Shown: positions 1-5,248 of the stretch, in pieces | Numbering within the stretch: position 1 is the stretch's first letter | How the letters are laid out: every line of letters starts with the position of its first letter | NCBI GenBank assembly: GCA_913049565.1 | Contig: CAJWZG010000194.1 | Coordinates: 1-5,248 of the forward strand | DNA from: an uncultured Gammaproteobacteria bacterium | Lineage (GTDB): Bacteria; Pseudomonadota; Gammaproteobacteria; Pseudomonadales; Azotimanducaceae_A | Length of the DNA stretch: 5,248 nucleotides | Direction of reading: 5' to 3' | Made by a program: the position numbers and the translations under genes | Notes under the pieces: model-generated | The model's input: the letters and a program-made list of their open reading frames with translations, nothing else | Told to the model about the DNA's origin: nothing | The model's database searches: none

Positions 1-25
1 CCAATCTTCTCCAGTATTGGCCTCA

Positions 26-55
26 TGCGCGTTACTAATGTTCAATCAACGCGCA
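26..55 (-). other. stem-loop in presumed leader RNA
   Basis: TGCGCGTT (26-33) and AACGCGCA (48-55) are perfect reverse complements, giving an 8-bp stem with a 14-nt loop. On the minus strand it lies about 70-100 nt downstream of the proposed promoter start, so it would fold in the leader of the transcript leaving the window. Smaller inverted repeats flank it: CCAAT/ATTGG at 1-5 and 16-20, and GGCT/AGCC at 89-92 and 101-104. No T-run follows on either strand, so it is not a standard terminator. No tRNA, tmRNA, RNase P or 4.5S RNA signature fits. The function is unknown. Confidence 0.4.
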
Positions 56-124
56 ATTGACCTGAGTGAGCAGTTAGCGCCTGCCCAAGGCTTCCTTCCG
101 AGCCAGTTTCAACCGCCTCTTTCC

Positions 125-162
125 GGGCGCGCATTCTACTGCCAAGGCAGTAACTACATCAA
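125..162 (-). promoter_or_regulatory. putative sigma70 promoter with GC-rich discriminator, reading left
   Basis: Read on the minus strand, there is TTGATG (157-162) as a -35 box, an 18-bp spacer, and TAGAAT (133-138) as a -10 box, followed directly by GCGCGCCC. A GC-rich stretch between the -10 box and the start is the classic mark of growth-rate and stringently controlled promoters of stable RNA and translation genes in gammaproteobacteria (established knowledge). Transcription would start near 125-127 and run out of the left edge. The spacer contains a perfect dyad, CTGCC-AA-GGCAG (139-150). The target gene is outside the window, so its identity is unknown. Confidence 0.5.
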
Positions 163-169
163 GTGCTCT

Positions 170-209
170 CTGGGTGCGTTAAAGGCTCGCAAAGCGCACT
201 AACTCCCAG
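170..209. repeat. imperfect inverted repeat upstream of left promoter
   Basis: CTGGGTGCG (170-178) pairs with CGCAC (195-199) plus CCAG (206-209). This gives nine potential base pairs interrupted by a 6-nt bulge (200-205). It lies between the 3' end of the crotonase-like gene and the -35 box of the leftward promoter. It could be the 3' end structure of the crotonase transcript, but no U-run follows, so intrinsic termination is doubtful. It may have no function. Confidence 0.25.
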
Positions 210-242
210 ATTATTCTCACTCTTTTCTCTAAGCCTGCGACC

Positions 243-902
243 TCAGGCTAAACTTGCGGCAATGATGTCGATGTACTGCTTGCGTACGTCTAGCTTCATG
301 GTCTGATATGCCTTTGTCGGCAATTGTGCCAGCTGGGTCGCCGCATCCAGCGCCGACTCTTCGAGCCTAGCTGCGTCAACGACCTGGTCGAGAAAACCAG
401 CCTCTTTTGCCCTATCTGCGTCGTACAAGGTCGCCTGAATCATCGCTTCTGTGTGATAGCGCTTCGACAAGCGGCACAAGCCTATCTGTAGTCCAAAAGG
501 CGGTAGCGACATGCCTATCGCGGTTTCGTTTAGGCCATATTTCGCATCGCCAGCAACGCCAATACGGGTATCAGACGCCAGCAATACTAGCGCCCCGGCA
601 GCAATCGCATGCCCGGCACTTGCTGCAACTACGGGTAATGGATATGAAAACAGCCGAAGCAGCATTTTGGCACCCTTATCGACGAGGACCTTACTTTGGG
701 CAGGGCCTTTGCCGATTTCTTTTAGGTCAAAACCAGCACTGAACACGCCAGAGCGACCTTGCAGTACCAAGGCCTTGGCTTCGCCCTCGGCTTTTCTCAG
801 ACCCTGGTTCATGGCATCGATGTACGCATGGCTGACTGCATTAGCCTTACCATCATCCATGGTCATAATCGCCACATCCCCGTGCATTTGATAATTCAGC
901 AT
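243..902 (-). CDS. enoyl-CoA hydratase/isomerase (crotonase) family protein, short form
   Basis: A cytoplasmic crotonase-superfamily enzyme of 219 residues, expected to act on an acyl-CoA thioester, for example as a hydratase or isomerase in beta-oxidation. Visible motifs are DDGKANA (16-22), the CoA/oxyanion segment FSAGFDLKEI (54-63), the core ASAGHAIAAGA (94-104), and YGLNETAIGM (122-131). Against rat enoyl-CoA hydratase as I remember it, G123 matches oxyanion Gly141, E126 matches catalytic Glu144 and E152 matches Glu164, so the hydratase-type acid pair seems present. The protein is some 30-40 residues shorter than classical members (about 255-260), mostly at the C-terminal helices; similar short forms exist. 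The start is well supported: AGGAG (908-912) lies 5 nt upstream of the ATG. It is divergent from the phosphotransferase gene. The exact substrate cannot be told from sequence. Confidence 0.9.
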   Translation of the reverse strand: MLNYQMHGDVAIMTMDDGKANAVSHAYIDAMNQGLRKAEGEAKALVLQGRSGVFSAGFDLKEIGKGPAQSKVLVDKGAKMLLRLFSYPLPVVAASAGHAIAAGALVLLASDTRIGVAGDAKYGLNETAIGMSLPPFGLQIGLCRLSKRYHTEAMIQATLYDADRAKEAGFLDQVVDAARLEESALDAATQLAQLPTKAYQTMKLDVRKQYIDIIAASLA

Positions 903-907
903 TCCCG

Positions 908-943
908 CTCCTATACTTTTTCTTCGTGTTGCGCATTATTCTA
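908..943 (-). promoter_or_regulatory. RBS and possible -10 box of the crotonase-like gene
   Basis: The minus strand carries AGGAG (908-912) 5 nt before the ATG, which fixes the start. Further upstream, TAGAAT (938-943) could be a -10 box, placing the transcription start near 931 and giving a leader of about 28 nt. No good -35 hexamer lies at the right distance, so the promoter call is weak while the ribosome binding site is good. The plus-strand TATTCT (937-942) overlaps it and could be a divergent -10, also without a convincing -35. Confidence 0.4.
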
Positions 944-997
944 GGCCCGCGGCATTCGCATTCATACCGGCCATAACGGCAAGGATTCGGCTTATTC

Positions 998-1108
998 ATG
1001 AAAATGGATATCTAATCCATTACAACAAAACGTGCCGAGTTATTTGGCGGTGCTGGCAACACTTGGATAGAAGCCCTTCCCGGTGTTGTTGAGAGTGCAT
1101 TAGAAGAG
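998..1108 (+). pseudogene. interrupted 5' part of the phosphotransferase reading frame
   Basis: In the same frame as the gene starting at 1109, ATG 998 reads M-K-M-D-I, then TAA at 1013-1015, then an open stretch (1016-1108) reading SITTKRAELFGGAG and NTWIEALPGVVESALEEM. The pattern G..W...LP..V...L matches the N-terminal helix expected in APH(6)/hydroxyurea-kinase proteins just before their first strand, so this DNA looks as if it was selected as coding. Between the TAA and 1109 there is no in-frame ATG, GTG, TTG or CTG; the only rare options are ATT at 1019 and ATA at 1067. The likely explanations are a nonsense mutation (for example CAA to TAA), a sequence error, or a non-canonical start. 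A weak AAGGA (981-985) lies 12 nt before ATG 998. Confidence 0.5.
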
Positions 1109-1885
1109 ATGCAGTTGAGTTTCGTGCGAACTCTGAACGGCGGCTCTGAGAGCTATCTCGCCGTCGCGAAAACATCAGACGGGCTTGATCGGGTGCTCAA
1201 AGTTTTACTGCCCAATGATATGGATTTCACGGCCGAGATAGCCGCGCTCAAAGCAGAAAATGGCCTTGGCTACGCTCCCCTATTCGAGTCGGATGAAACC
1301 AATCACACCTTAGTGCTGGAGCTGTTGGGTGCCCCCATCGCCAACAGCGGTCTCAGCACCGAGGATCAACTGCAGATTATTGCCAATGTGTTAACGCGTA
1401 GTTGGCACGCCTCAAGCGACCGACTCGGTCTGGTTTATGGTGGCAGCAAGGCAGACTGGCTGGAGAATCACCTGCGGCAAACTCCCGCGCACATTGGCAA
1501 AGCTATAGATAAGGCTTGCGTGAATAAAGGATTGGAGCTGATCGAGCGTCGACGTGTAAATTGGCGCGAAGAAGAATTTGACGTCGTGCATGATGACGCG
1601 CACGAGGACAACACCCTAGCTGTGCCAGCGGGTGATAAAGGCGCTTACAAACTGGTCGATCCCGATGGCTTGCTGTTTGAAGCCTCATACGATTTGGGCA
1701 TTTTGCTATGGAACTGGATTAAAAGTTATGTTCAAGCACCCGCACAGATTTTTTCTCAACGCGCAAACTGGCTTAGCGAGCAAACCCACGTCGATCGCAC
1801 CGCTATTATGGCGTGGGGCTATATCGAAATCATCTCAACCGGCATTCATCTGCTTGAGCTTGGCTACCCTGACGAAGGAGACTAA
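1109..1885 (+). CDS. APH(6)/hydroxyurea-kinase-like phosphotransferase, N-terminus possibly lost
   Basis: A protein-kinase-fold small-molecule phosphotransferase of the aminoglycoside/hydroxyurea resistance kinase family, whose members include StrB, which phosphorylates streptomycin. From ATG 1109 it has 258 residues. The ATP-binding lysine is probably K31 (RVLKVLL) with helix-C E43 (TAEIAAL). The catalytic loop VVHDDAHEDN (159-168) matches the family's HGDLHxxN loop: H161, catalytic D163 and N168, with Asp replacing the usual Gly at 162. The metal-binding aspartate is D184 in KLVDPDGLLFE. The C-terminal GYIEIISTGIHLL (237-249) is also family-like. The gene is probably catalytically competent in its C-lobe, but the family's N-terminal helix lies upstream behind an in-frame TAA, so ATG 1109 (only GAAGAG just ahead of it) may be a reinitiation start or the gene may be decaying. 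The substrate is unknown; resistance should not be assumed. Confidence 0.8.
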   Translation: MQLSFVRTLNGGSESYLAVAKTSDGLDRVLKVLLPNDMDFTAEIAALKAENGLGYAPLFESDETNHTLVLELLGAPIANSGLSTEDQLQIIANVLTRSWHASSDRLGLVYGGSKADWLENHLRQTPAHIGKAIDKACVNKGLELIERRRVNWREEEFDVVHDDAHEDNTLAVPAGDKGAYKLVDPDGLLFEASYDLGILLWNWIKSYVQAPAQIFSQRANWLSEQTHVDRTAIMAWGYIEIISTGIHLLELGYPDEGD

Positions 1886-1949
1886 TACCTTAGCCTCGGT
1901 CAGGGATTATTGAATACAGTGTAGCGTTCGCTTCAACGACAACGTCCAG

Positions 1950-3275
1950 CTAGCGGTCGTGGACACGCACTGGCAGGTCGGTGATCCCGCGGATAAAGCT
2001 CGAGTTGAGGTAACTCGGTTCGCCGTCTACTTCAATATGATCGAATCGCGCCATGATTTCTTCCCACAGGATTTTTAGCTGCATCTCTGCCAGTCGGTTA
2101 CCGAGACAGCGGTGGATACCGTAGCCGAACGACAAATGCTGCCGCACGTTGGGTCGGTCGATCAGCAACCGATCAGGATCACTGAAGTGTTGGCCATCGC
2201 GGTTACCTGACAAGTACCAAATCGCCAGCTTGTCATTCTTGCGAATGCTTTTCCCGCCAAGCTCTACATCCTCCATGGCAGTTCGACACATATGTGCTAC
2301 CGGGCTCTGCCAGCGCACGATTTCGGAAACCATGTTCGGAATCAATCCAGAATCAGCCCTAAGCTTGTCATACTCTTCTGGAAACTCGTTCAACGCTTGA
2401 ACCCCAGCGGTAATGGAGTTTCGCGTGGTATCGTTGCCTCCCACTATCAGCAACAACACGTTGCCGAGAAATTCATTGGGGGCCATATTTTTGGTTGCTT
2501 CGCCATGGGCAAGAAATGAAATCAAATCTTCACCCGGCGTACCCGCGGCTTGGCGGTCCTGCCAAAACCCACTGAAATACTCGAAACACTTCCAGATCTC
2601 GGCGAAGCCATCAGCAGGGTTGTCGAAATAGTCGGGGTCGCCAATACGCTCGACCGTATCCGACCAGTGAATCAATTTGTGTCGATCCTCTTGGGGAACA
2701 TCAAACAGCGTGGCGAGCATCTGCCCAGTGAGTTCCACCGACACTTCTTGTACCCAGTTAAACGTTTCGCCCCGAGGCAAGATGTCCAAGATCGCGCCCG
2801 CGCGCTGGCGAATCAAATCGCCCATGGCCGCGAGTCGTGTAGGCGTGAACATTGGCGCAACCGTTTTTCGCTGCTGATCGTGTACTGGCTGGTCTTGCAT
2901 AATGAACATAGGCAAGTGAAACAGATCTGGCGGTGGCTCATCGAGGGGTCTACCACCTAGACGGATACCCCCGTTCATGATGTCGGATGAAAACAGTTGT
3001 TGGTGAGTATCGACGTACTTCACATCATCGAATCGGGCAACCGACCAGTAACGACCGAATTGGCTTTCTTCGCTCAGGTGCACTGGCGACTCACGCCGCA
3101 GTCGATCAAAAAGCTGCAGCTCTTTATTTTGCTCAAACCAGTCTCCGTTACCCGGGTTGAGGTCTGCCAGAGCTAGGTCGTTGGGCTCTGTGTTTGCATC
3201 AATCTTCCAGCGCGCTTTGACCTCAGCATTAGAGACGGCTTCAAAATTTCTTGTGTCTTTGGTTTCTTCGGACAT
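1950..3275 (-). CDS. CYP153-family cytochrome P450 (alkane/fatty-acid terminal hydroxylase)
   Basis: A soluble bacterial class I P450 of 441 residues. CYP153 enzymes hydroxylate the terminal carbon of n-alkanes, fatty acids and related chains, taking electrons from a ferredoxin and ferredoxin reductase (family knowledge). Motifs: FGRYWSVARFDDV (73-85), PMFIMQDQPVHDQQRKTVAP (122-141) with the C-helix H132 and R136, I-helix VGGNDTTRNS (278-287), K-helix E318-x-x-R321, and heme loop FGYGIHRCLG (383-392) with cysteine ligand C390. LLIVGGNDTTRNS, MVSEIVRWQSP and RQHLSFGYGIHRCLGNRLAE are strongly CYP153-like. The family's HMRRTA reads HMCRTA here. The frame stays open to ATG 3398, but the start is placed at ATG 3275 because GAGG lies 6 nt upstream and the extra 41 residues are basic, low in family similarity and cover a promoter region. 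No redox partner gene is in the window. Confidence 0.92.
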   Translation of the reverse strand: MSEETKDTRNFEAVSNAEVKARWKIDANTEPNDLALADLNPGNGDWFEQNKELQLFDRLRRESPVHLSEESQFGRYWSVARFDDVKYVDTHQQLFSSDIMNGGIRLGGRPLDEPPPDLFHLPMFIMQDQPVHDQQRKTVAPMFTPTRLAAMGDLIRQRAGAILDILPRGETFNWVQEVSVELTGQMLATLFDVPQEDRHKLIHWSDTVERIGDPDYFDNPADGFAEIWKCFEYFSGFWQDRQAAGTPGEDLISFLAHGEATKNMAPNEFLGNVLLLIVGGNDTTRNSITAGVQALNEFPEEYDKLRADSGLIPNMVSEIVRWQSPVAHMCRTAMEDVELGGKSIRKNDKLAIWYLSGNRDGQHFSDPDRLLIDRPNVRQHLSFGYGIHRCLGNRLAEMQLKILWEEIMARFDHIEVDGEPSYLNSSFIRGITDLPVRVHDR

Positions 3276-3281
3276 AGCGTG

Positions 3282-3285
3282 CCTC
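3282..3285 (-). promoter_or_regulatory. ribosome binding site deciding the P450 start
   Basis: GAGG on the minus strand ends 6 nt before ATG 3275. The same GAGG-N6-ATG arrangement occurs at the cyclase-family gene (4439-4442), which supports the shorter P450 start over the upstream in-frame ATGs. Confidence 0.6.
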
Positions 3286-3355
3286 GACGTTTCGTTGCAA
3301 GCATTTTGCTTACGCTCGCATCGGTCTGAACTTACTCTCCTGCGCAGCATCTCGA

Positions 3356-3401
3356 CTAGTACTACGGCTACGCCCATTGCCCCTTTCGAGTAGTACACTA
3401 G
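3356..3401. repeat. inverted repeat in the P450/ribokinase divergent region
   Basis: CTAGTACTAC (3356-3365) is mirrored by GTAGTAC (3390-3396) and, after a 1-nt offset, CTAG (3398-3401). The core pairing is 7 bp perfect (3359-3365 with 3390-3396), with 24 bp between the arms. It sits in the 181-bp gap between two divergent starts, where an operator for a dimeric regulator would be expected. No clear -35/-10 pair was found for either gene. The role is unproven. Confidence 0.3.
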
Positions 3402-3446
3402 CCCACTTAGCCACCACTACGGCCCGGTGAGCAAAGGCTACCCGTC

Positions 3447-3453
3447 GGGAGGA
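3447..3453 (+). promoter_or_regulatory. ribosome binding site deciding the ribokinase start
   Basis: GGGAGGA is a strong Shine-Dalgarno sequence; its GGAGG core ends 4 nt before ATG 3457. This favours ATG 3457 over the in-frame GTG 3427, which would add ten residues (SKGYPSGGI after the start) ahead of the first conserved strand and would place the ribosome binding site inside the coding region. Confidence 0.75.
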
Positions 3454-3456
3454 ATC

Positions 3457-4377
3457 ATGATAACGGTTTTTGGCTCTTTGAACGTGGACTATGTCTTTCA
3501 GGTCGCGCACCTACCCACTCCGGGGGAAACAGTATTGGCGACCGACATGGTTATGTTACCCGGGGGAAAGGGGGGCAATCAGGCCCTTGCCGCAGCCAAG
3601 GCAGGCGCCGAGGTACGTATGGTGGGTGCGGTTGGTGAAGACGGTCTTCGCGATATTGTACTGACCGGGTTGCAGGCTGCTGGCGTCGATACTCAACGCG
3701 TGAAAACTAGCACCCGATCCACGGGCACCGCTGCCATTAATGTGGATAACCACGGTGAAAACGCCATTGTTGTGCATTCCGGAGCGAACTATGACGTGAG
3801 CGCTGAGCAGTTAACCTGCGAAATACTGCAGCCGGGTAGCCTTTTACTGATGCAGATGGAGCTGCCCCTCAGCGTAATGGCGACCGCCGTGCGGATAGCT
3901 GCCAAGGCGAAGGCAAGCATTATTTGGAACCTCGCGCCGATGCAGCCTATCGAGCTAGATCTGCTGCAACAGATCGACTATCTCATTGTTAACGAAGTGG
4001 AGTTAACCCAGCTCGTTTCATACCTAGGCGGTGACCCTGCGACCGACACTGCCACACAAGCCCGTTACGCAGCCGGTAAGAGCAAGGCTCGTATCATCGT
4101 GACTCTGGGTGCAAGAGGCTGTCTCGCTATCGACGGCGATCAGCAGATCTCTGTGCCCGCACTGCCGATTAAGCCAATTGATACCGTGGGTGCGGGAGAT
4201 GCATTTGCAGGAGCTTTTTCTGCCGCATTAGCCAGCGCAAAAACCCTTGATCAGGCTATCGTGTGGGGCTGTGTTGCCGGCGGCCTGGCGTGTCTGCAAA
4301 CAGGGGCCCAATCAGCACTGCCTAGTGCATCACAAATCACTGAGCGCATTCCTGAACTGGCTGCTACCCAAACCTAA
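3457..4377 (+). CDS. rbsK: ribokinase-type PfkB family sugar kinase
   Basis: A cytoplasmic kinase of 306 residues, the usual ribokinase length, expected to convert D-ribose and ATP to ribose 5-phosphate; a related sugar or nucleoside substrate is possible. The first strand ITVFGSLNVDYV holds the sugar-binding N9 and D11. PfkB signature 1 is GGKGGNQALAAAKAG (36-50), with N41 contacting the sugar. LLLMQME ends at E135, matching the sugar-lid glutamate of E. coli RbsK. N179-E182 is the NxxE motif (VNEVE). TLGARG (216-221) contacts the nucleotide. Signature 2, DTVGAGDAFAGAF (242-254), holds the anion hole and catalytic base D248. The common NPAPA loop reads NLAPM (158-162), a mild deviation. No ribose transporter, pyranase or repressor gene adjoins it, so the ribose assignment rests on sequence alone. 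It lies 71 bp upstream of the cyclase-family gene, without a visible terminator. Confidence 0.88.
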   Translation: MITVFGSLNVDYVFQVAHLPTPGETVLATDMVMLPGGKGGNQALAAAKAGAEVRMVGAVGEDGLRDIVLTGLQAAGVDTQRVKTSTRSTGTAAINVDNHGENAIVVHSGANYDVSAEQLTCEILQPGSLLLMQMELPLSVMATAVRIAAKAKASIIWNLAPMQPIELDLLQQIDYLIVNEVELTQLVSYLGGDPATDTATQARYAAGKSKARIIVTLGARGCLAIDGDQQISVPALPIKPIDTVGAGDAFAGAFSAALASAKTLDQAIVWGCVAGGLACLQTGAQSALPSASQITERIPELAATQT

Positions 4378-4448
4378 CTTCGCCTTTACCCACATTTTAT
4401 TCCCTGCGAACATTTGGTTGACGACAAGCAGACTTCTCGAGGCGCGAT

Positions 4449-5248
4449 ATGAAAACAAGAACGACAGTATTCAATGCAATCATCATTGCCGTGCTCAGCC
4501 TCTATGGAGCAAATGCCTTGGCAAAGAAACCACTGCCGACGCTGACAACGAACATCGAGTCAATATCACTAGTCGACTTTCAGCGCCTGTTCGACGCCTC
4601 AAAACGCTGGGGTGAATTTGGCGATCAAGATGAGTTGGGGGCACTCAACCTGATTACGGCTGAGACACGTGTCTCCGCTGCAGCGTTGGTAAAAACCGGT
4701 GAAAGCATCAGCCTAGCTAACCCAATGAGTAAATCGGCTTCAGGCAATTTCATTGAACCTTTGGGCCATACGACTTTCGTTTTTGACTTACCGCCAGAAT
4801 TTGATGGCGGTGAATCAGCTGCGGGCGATGTTTTCAACATCAACTATCACGGAGGCATCCACTCGCATATGGATGGGGTTGCGCACTTTGGTTGGCGAGG
4901 TAAGCTGTACAACGGTTTTGATTTCGCGCCCAAGACAGACGGCTTCACTCATGTCGGCGTCGAGCATATTGCCCAGCACGGTGTTTTCGGCCGTGCGGTG
5001 CTGGTTGATCTGCCTCGTTTATACGGTGTGGACTACATTGAGCCCGGCGCAGTGATTACCGAAGAGCATTTGGAGGCTTGGGAGCAACACACAGGAACGG
5101 TGATTGGTTCTGGCGACATTTTACTGCTGCGCGTTGGCCGCTGGGCGCTGGCCAAGGCAGCTGCGGAGTATGATGCGCTGGCAGCAACAGCAGGCCTGCA
5201 CGCGTCCGTTGGCCCTTGGCTAAAGGCGCGGGGCGTTGCCGCAATCGG
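4449..5248 (+). CDS. secreted cyclase-family (KynB-like) metal-dependent hydrolase, 3' end cut by window
   Basis: An incomplete gene (266 codons plus 2 bases) starting at ATG 4449 with GAGG 6 nt upstream. The protein begins with a Sec signal peptide: KTR, then the hydrophobic VFNAIIIAVLSLYG, with likely cleavage after ANA (21-23) or ALA (23-25), so it should act in the periplasm. The mature part shows RWGEFGDQDELGALNLIT (53-70), typical of the putative cyclase family (PF04199). The metal site YHGGIHSHMDGVAHF (133-147) offers H134, H138, H140, D142 and H146, followed by GKLYNG. Later come GDILLLRVGRW and GLHASVGPWLKARGVAAIG near the window end. The family includes bacterial kynurenine formamidase and isatin hydrolase, which open amide bonds, but the export signal and the longer WG..D..GALN type make kynurenine formamidase unlikely. 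Roughly 50-80 residues are probably missing at the C-terminus. The substrate is unknown. Confidence 0.85.
   Translation, partial: MKTRTTVFNAIIIAVLSLYGANALAKKPLPTLTTNIESISLVDFQRLFDASKRWGEFGDQDELGALNLITAETRVSAAALVKTGESISLANPMSKSASGNFIEPLGHTTFVFDLPPEFDGGESAAGDVFNINYHGGIHSHMDGVAHFGWRGKLYNGFDFAPKTDGFTHVGVEHIAQHGVFGRAVLVDLPRLYGVDYIEPGAVITEEHLEAWEQHTGTVIGSGDILLLRVGRWALAKAAAEYDALAATAGLHASVGPWLKARGVAAI

Noticed and set aside
60..75. Minus-strand TGCTCACTC as an rRNA-leader boxA
   Set aside because: Only the first five bases fit TGCTCTTTAACA; too weak to call an rRNA operon leader.
90..105. Minus-strand CGGAAGGAAGC, resembling the 4.5S/SRP RNA tetraloop motif
   Set aside because: The conserved flanks (GGUC before and GCAGCC after) are missing and no long hairpin closes around it.
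17..202. 61-codon plus-strand reading frame starting with TTG
   Set aside because: No ribosome binding site, no family resemblance, and it runs antisense through the likely promoter and stem-loop.
407..891. Plus-strand reading frames opposite the crotonase-like gene
   Set aside because: Shadows of the minus-strand gene: no family similarity and no ribosome binding sites.
1013..1885. Reassignment of UAA to a sense codon, to explain the TAAs at 1013 and 1883
   Set aside because: The other long genes have no in-frame TAA, and the ribokinase ends at a TAA exactly where the family ends.
1886..1960. Bidirectional terminator between the convergent phosphotransferase and P450 genes
   Set aside because: Only a 5-bp stem (ACGAC/GTCGT, 1936-1940 and 1956-1960) with a long loop and no T-run was found, and it overlaps the P450 end.
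3276..3398. N-terminal extension of the P450 to ATG 3398
   Set aside because: No good ribosome binding site, composition unlike the family, and ATG 3275 has GAGG at the right distance.
4418..4446. TTGACG as a -35 box for the cyclase-family gene
   Set aside because: No -10-like hexamer lies 16-18 bp downstream; that stretch is GC-rich.

Overview
The window reads as part of a chromosome from a Gram-negative, probably marine gammaproteobacterium that degrades lipids or hydrocarbons. This rests on a CYP153-type cytochrome P450, a crotonase-fold enzyme, Shine-Dalgarno-led genes and a Sec signal peptide on the last gene; the taxonomic guess is inference. No phage, IS, CRISPR, tRNA or rRNA gene is visible.

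Layout. Positions 1-242 hold no convincing protein gene. They carry a likely strong minus-strand promoter (about 125-162) with a GC-rich discriminator, firing leftwards out of the window into a leader with a clear stem-loop (26-55). A short enoyl-CoA hydratase/isomerase-family gene lies on the minus strand at 243-902. A divergent region of roughly 100-200 bp separates it from a plus-strand APH(6)/hydroxyurea-kinase-like phosphotransferase (1109-1885). The family-like reading frame of that gene continues upstream to ATG 998 but is broken by an in-frame TAA at 1013-1015. After a 64-bp convergent gap comes a minus-strand CYP153-like alkane or fatty-acid terminal hydroxylase (1950-3275). A 181-bp divergent region with a dyad leads to a plus-strand ribokinase-type PfkB sugar kinase (3457-4377). 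After 71 bp follows a secreted cyclase-family (KynB-like) metal-dependent hydrolase (4449 to the right edge, incomplete).

How they fit together. CYP153 would make terminal alcohols from alkanes or fatty acids, and the crotonase-like protein could act on the acyl-CoAs that follow. The two are separated by the phosphotransferase, so a shared operon is not supported. The ribokinase and the cyclase-family gene share a strand and have no visible terminator between them, so they may be co-transcribed; no shared pathway is obvious. The window looks like ordinary accessory chromosome. The points most worth checking are the interrupted 5' end of the phosphotransferase and the promoter plus structured leader at the left edge.
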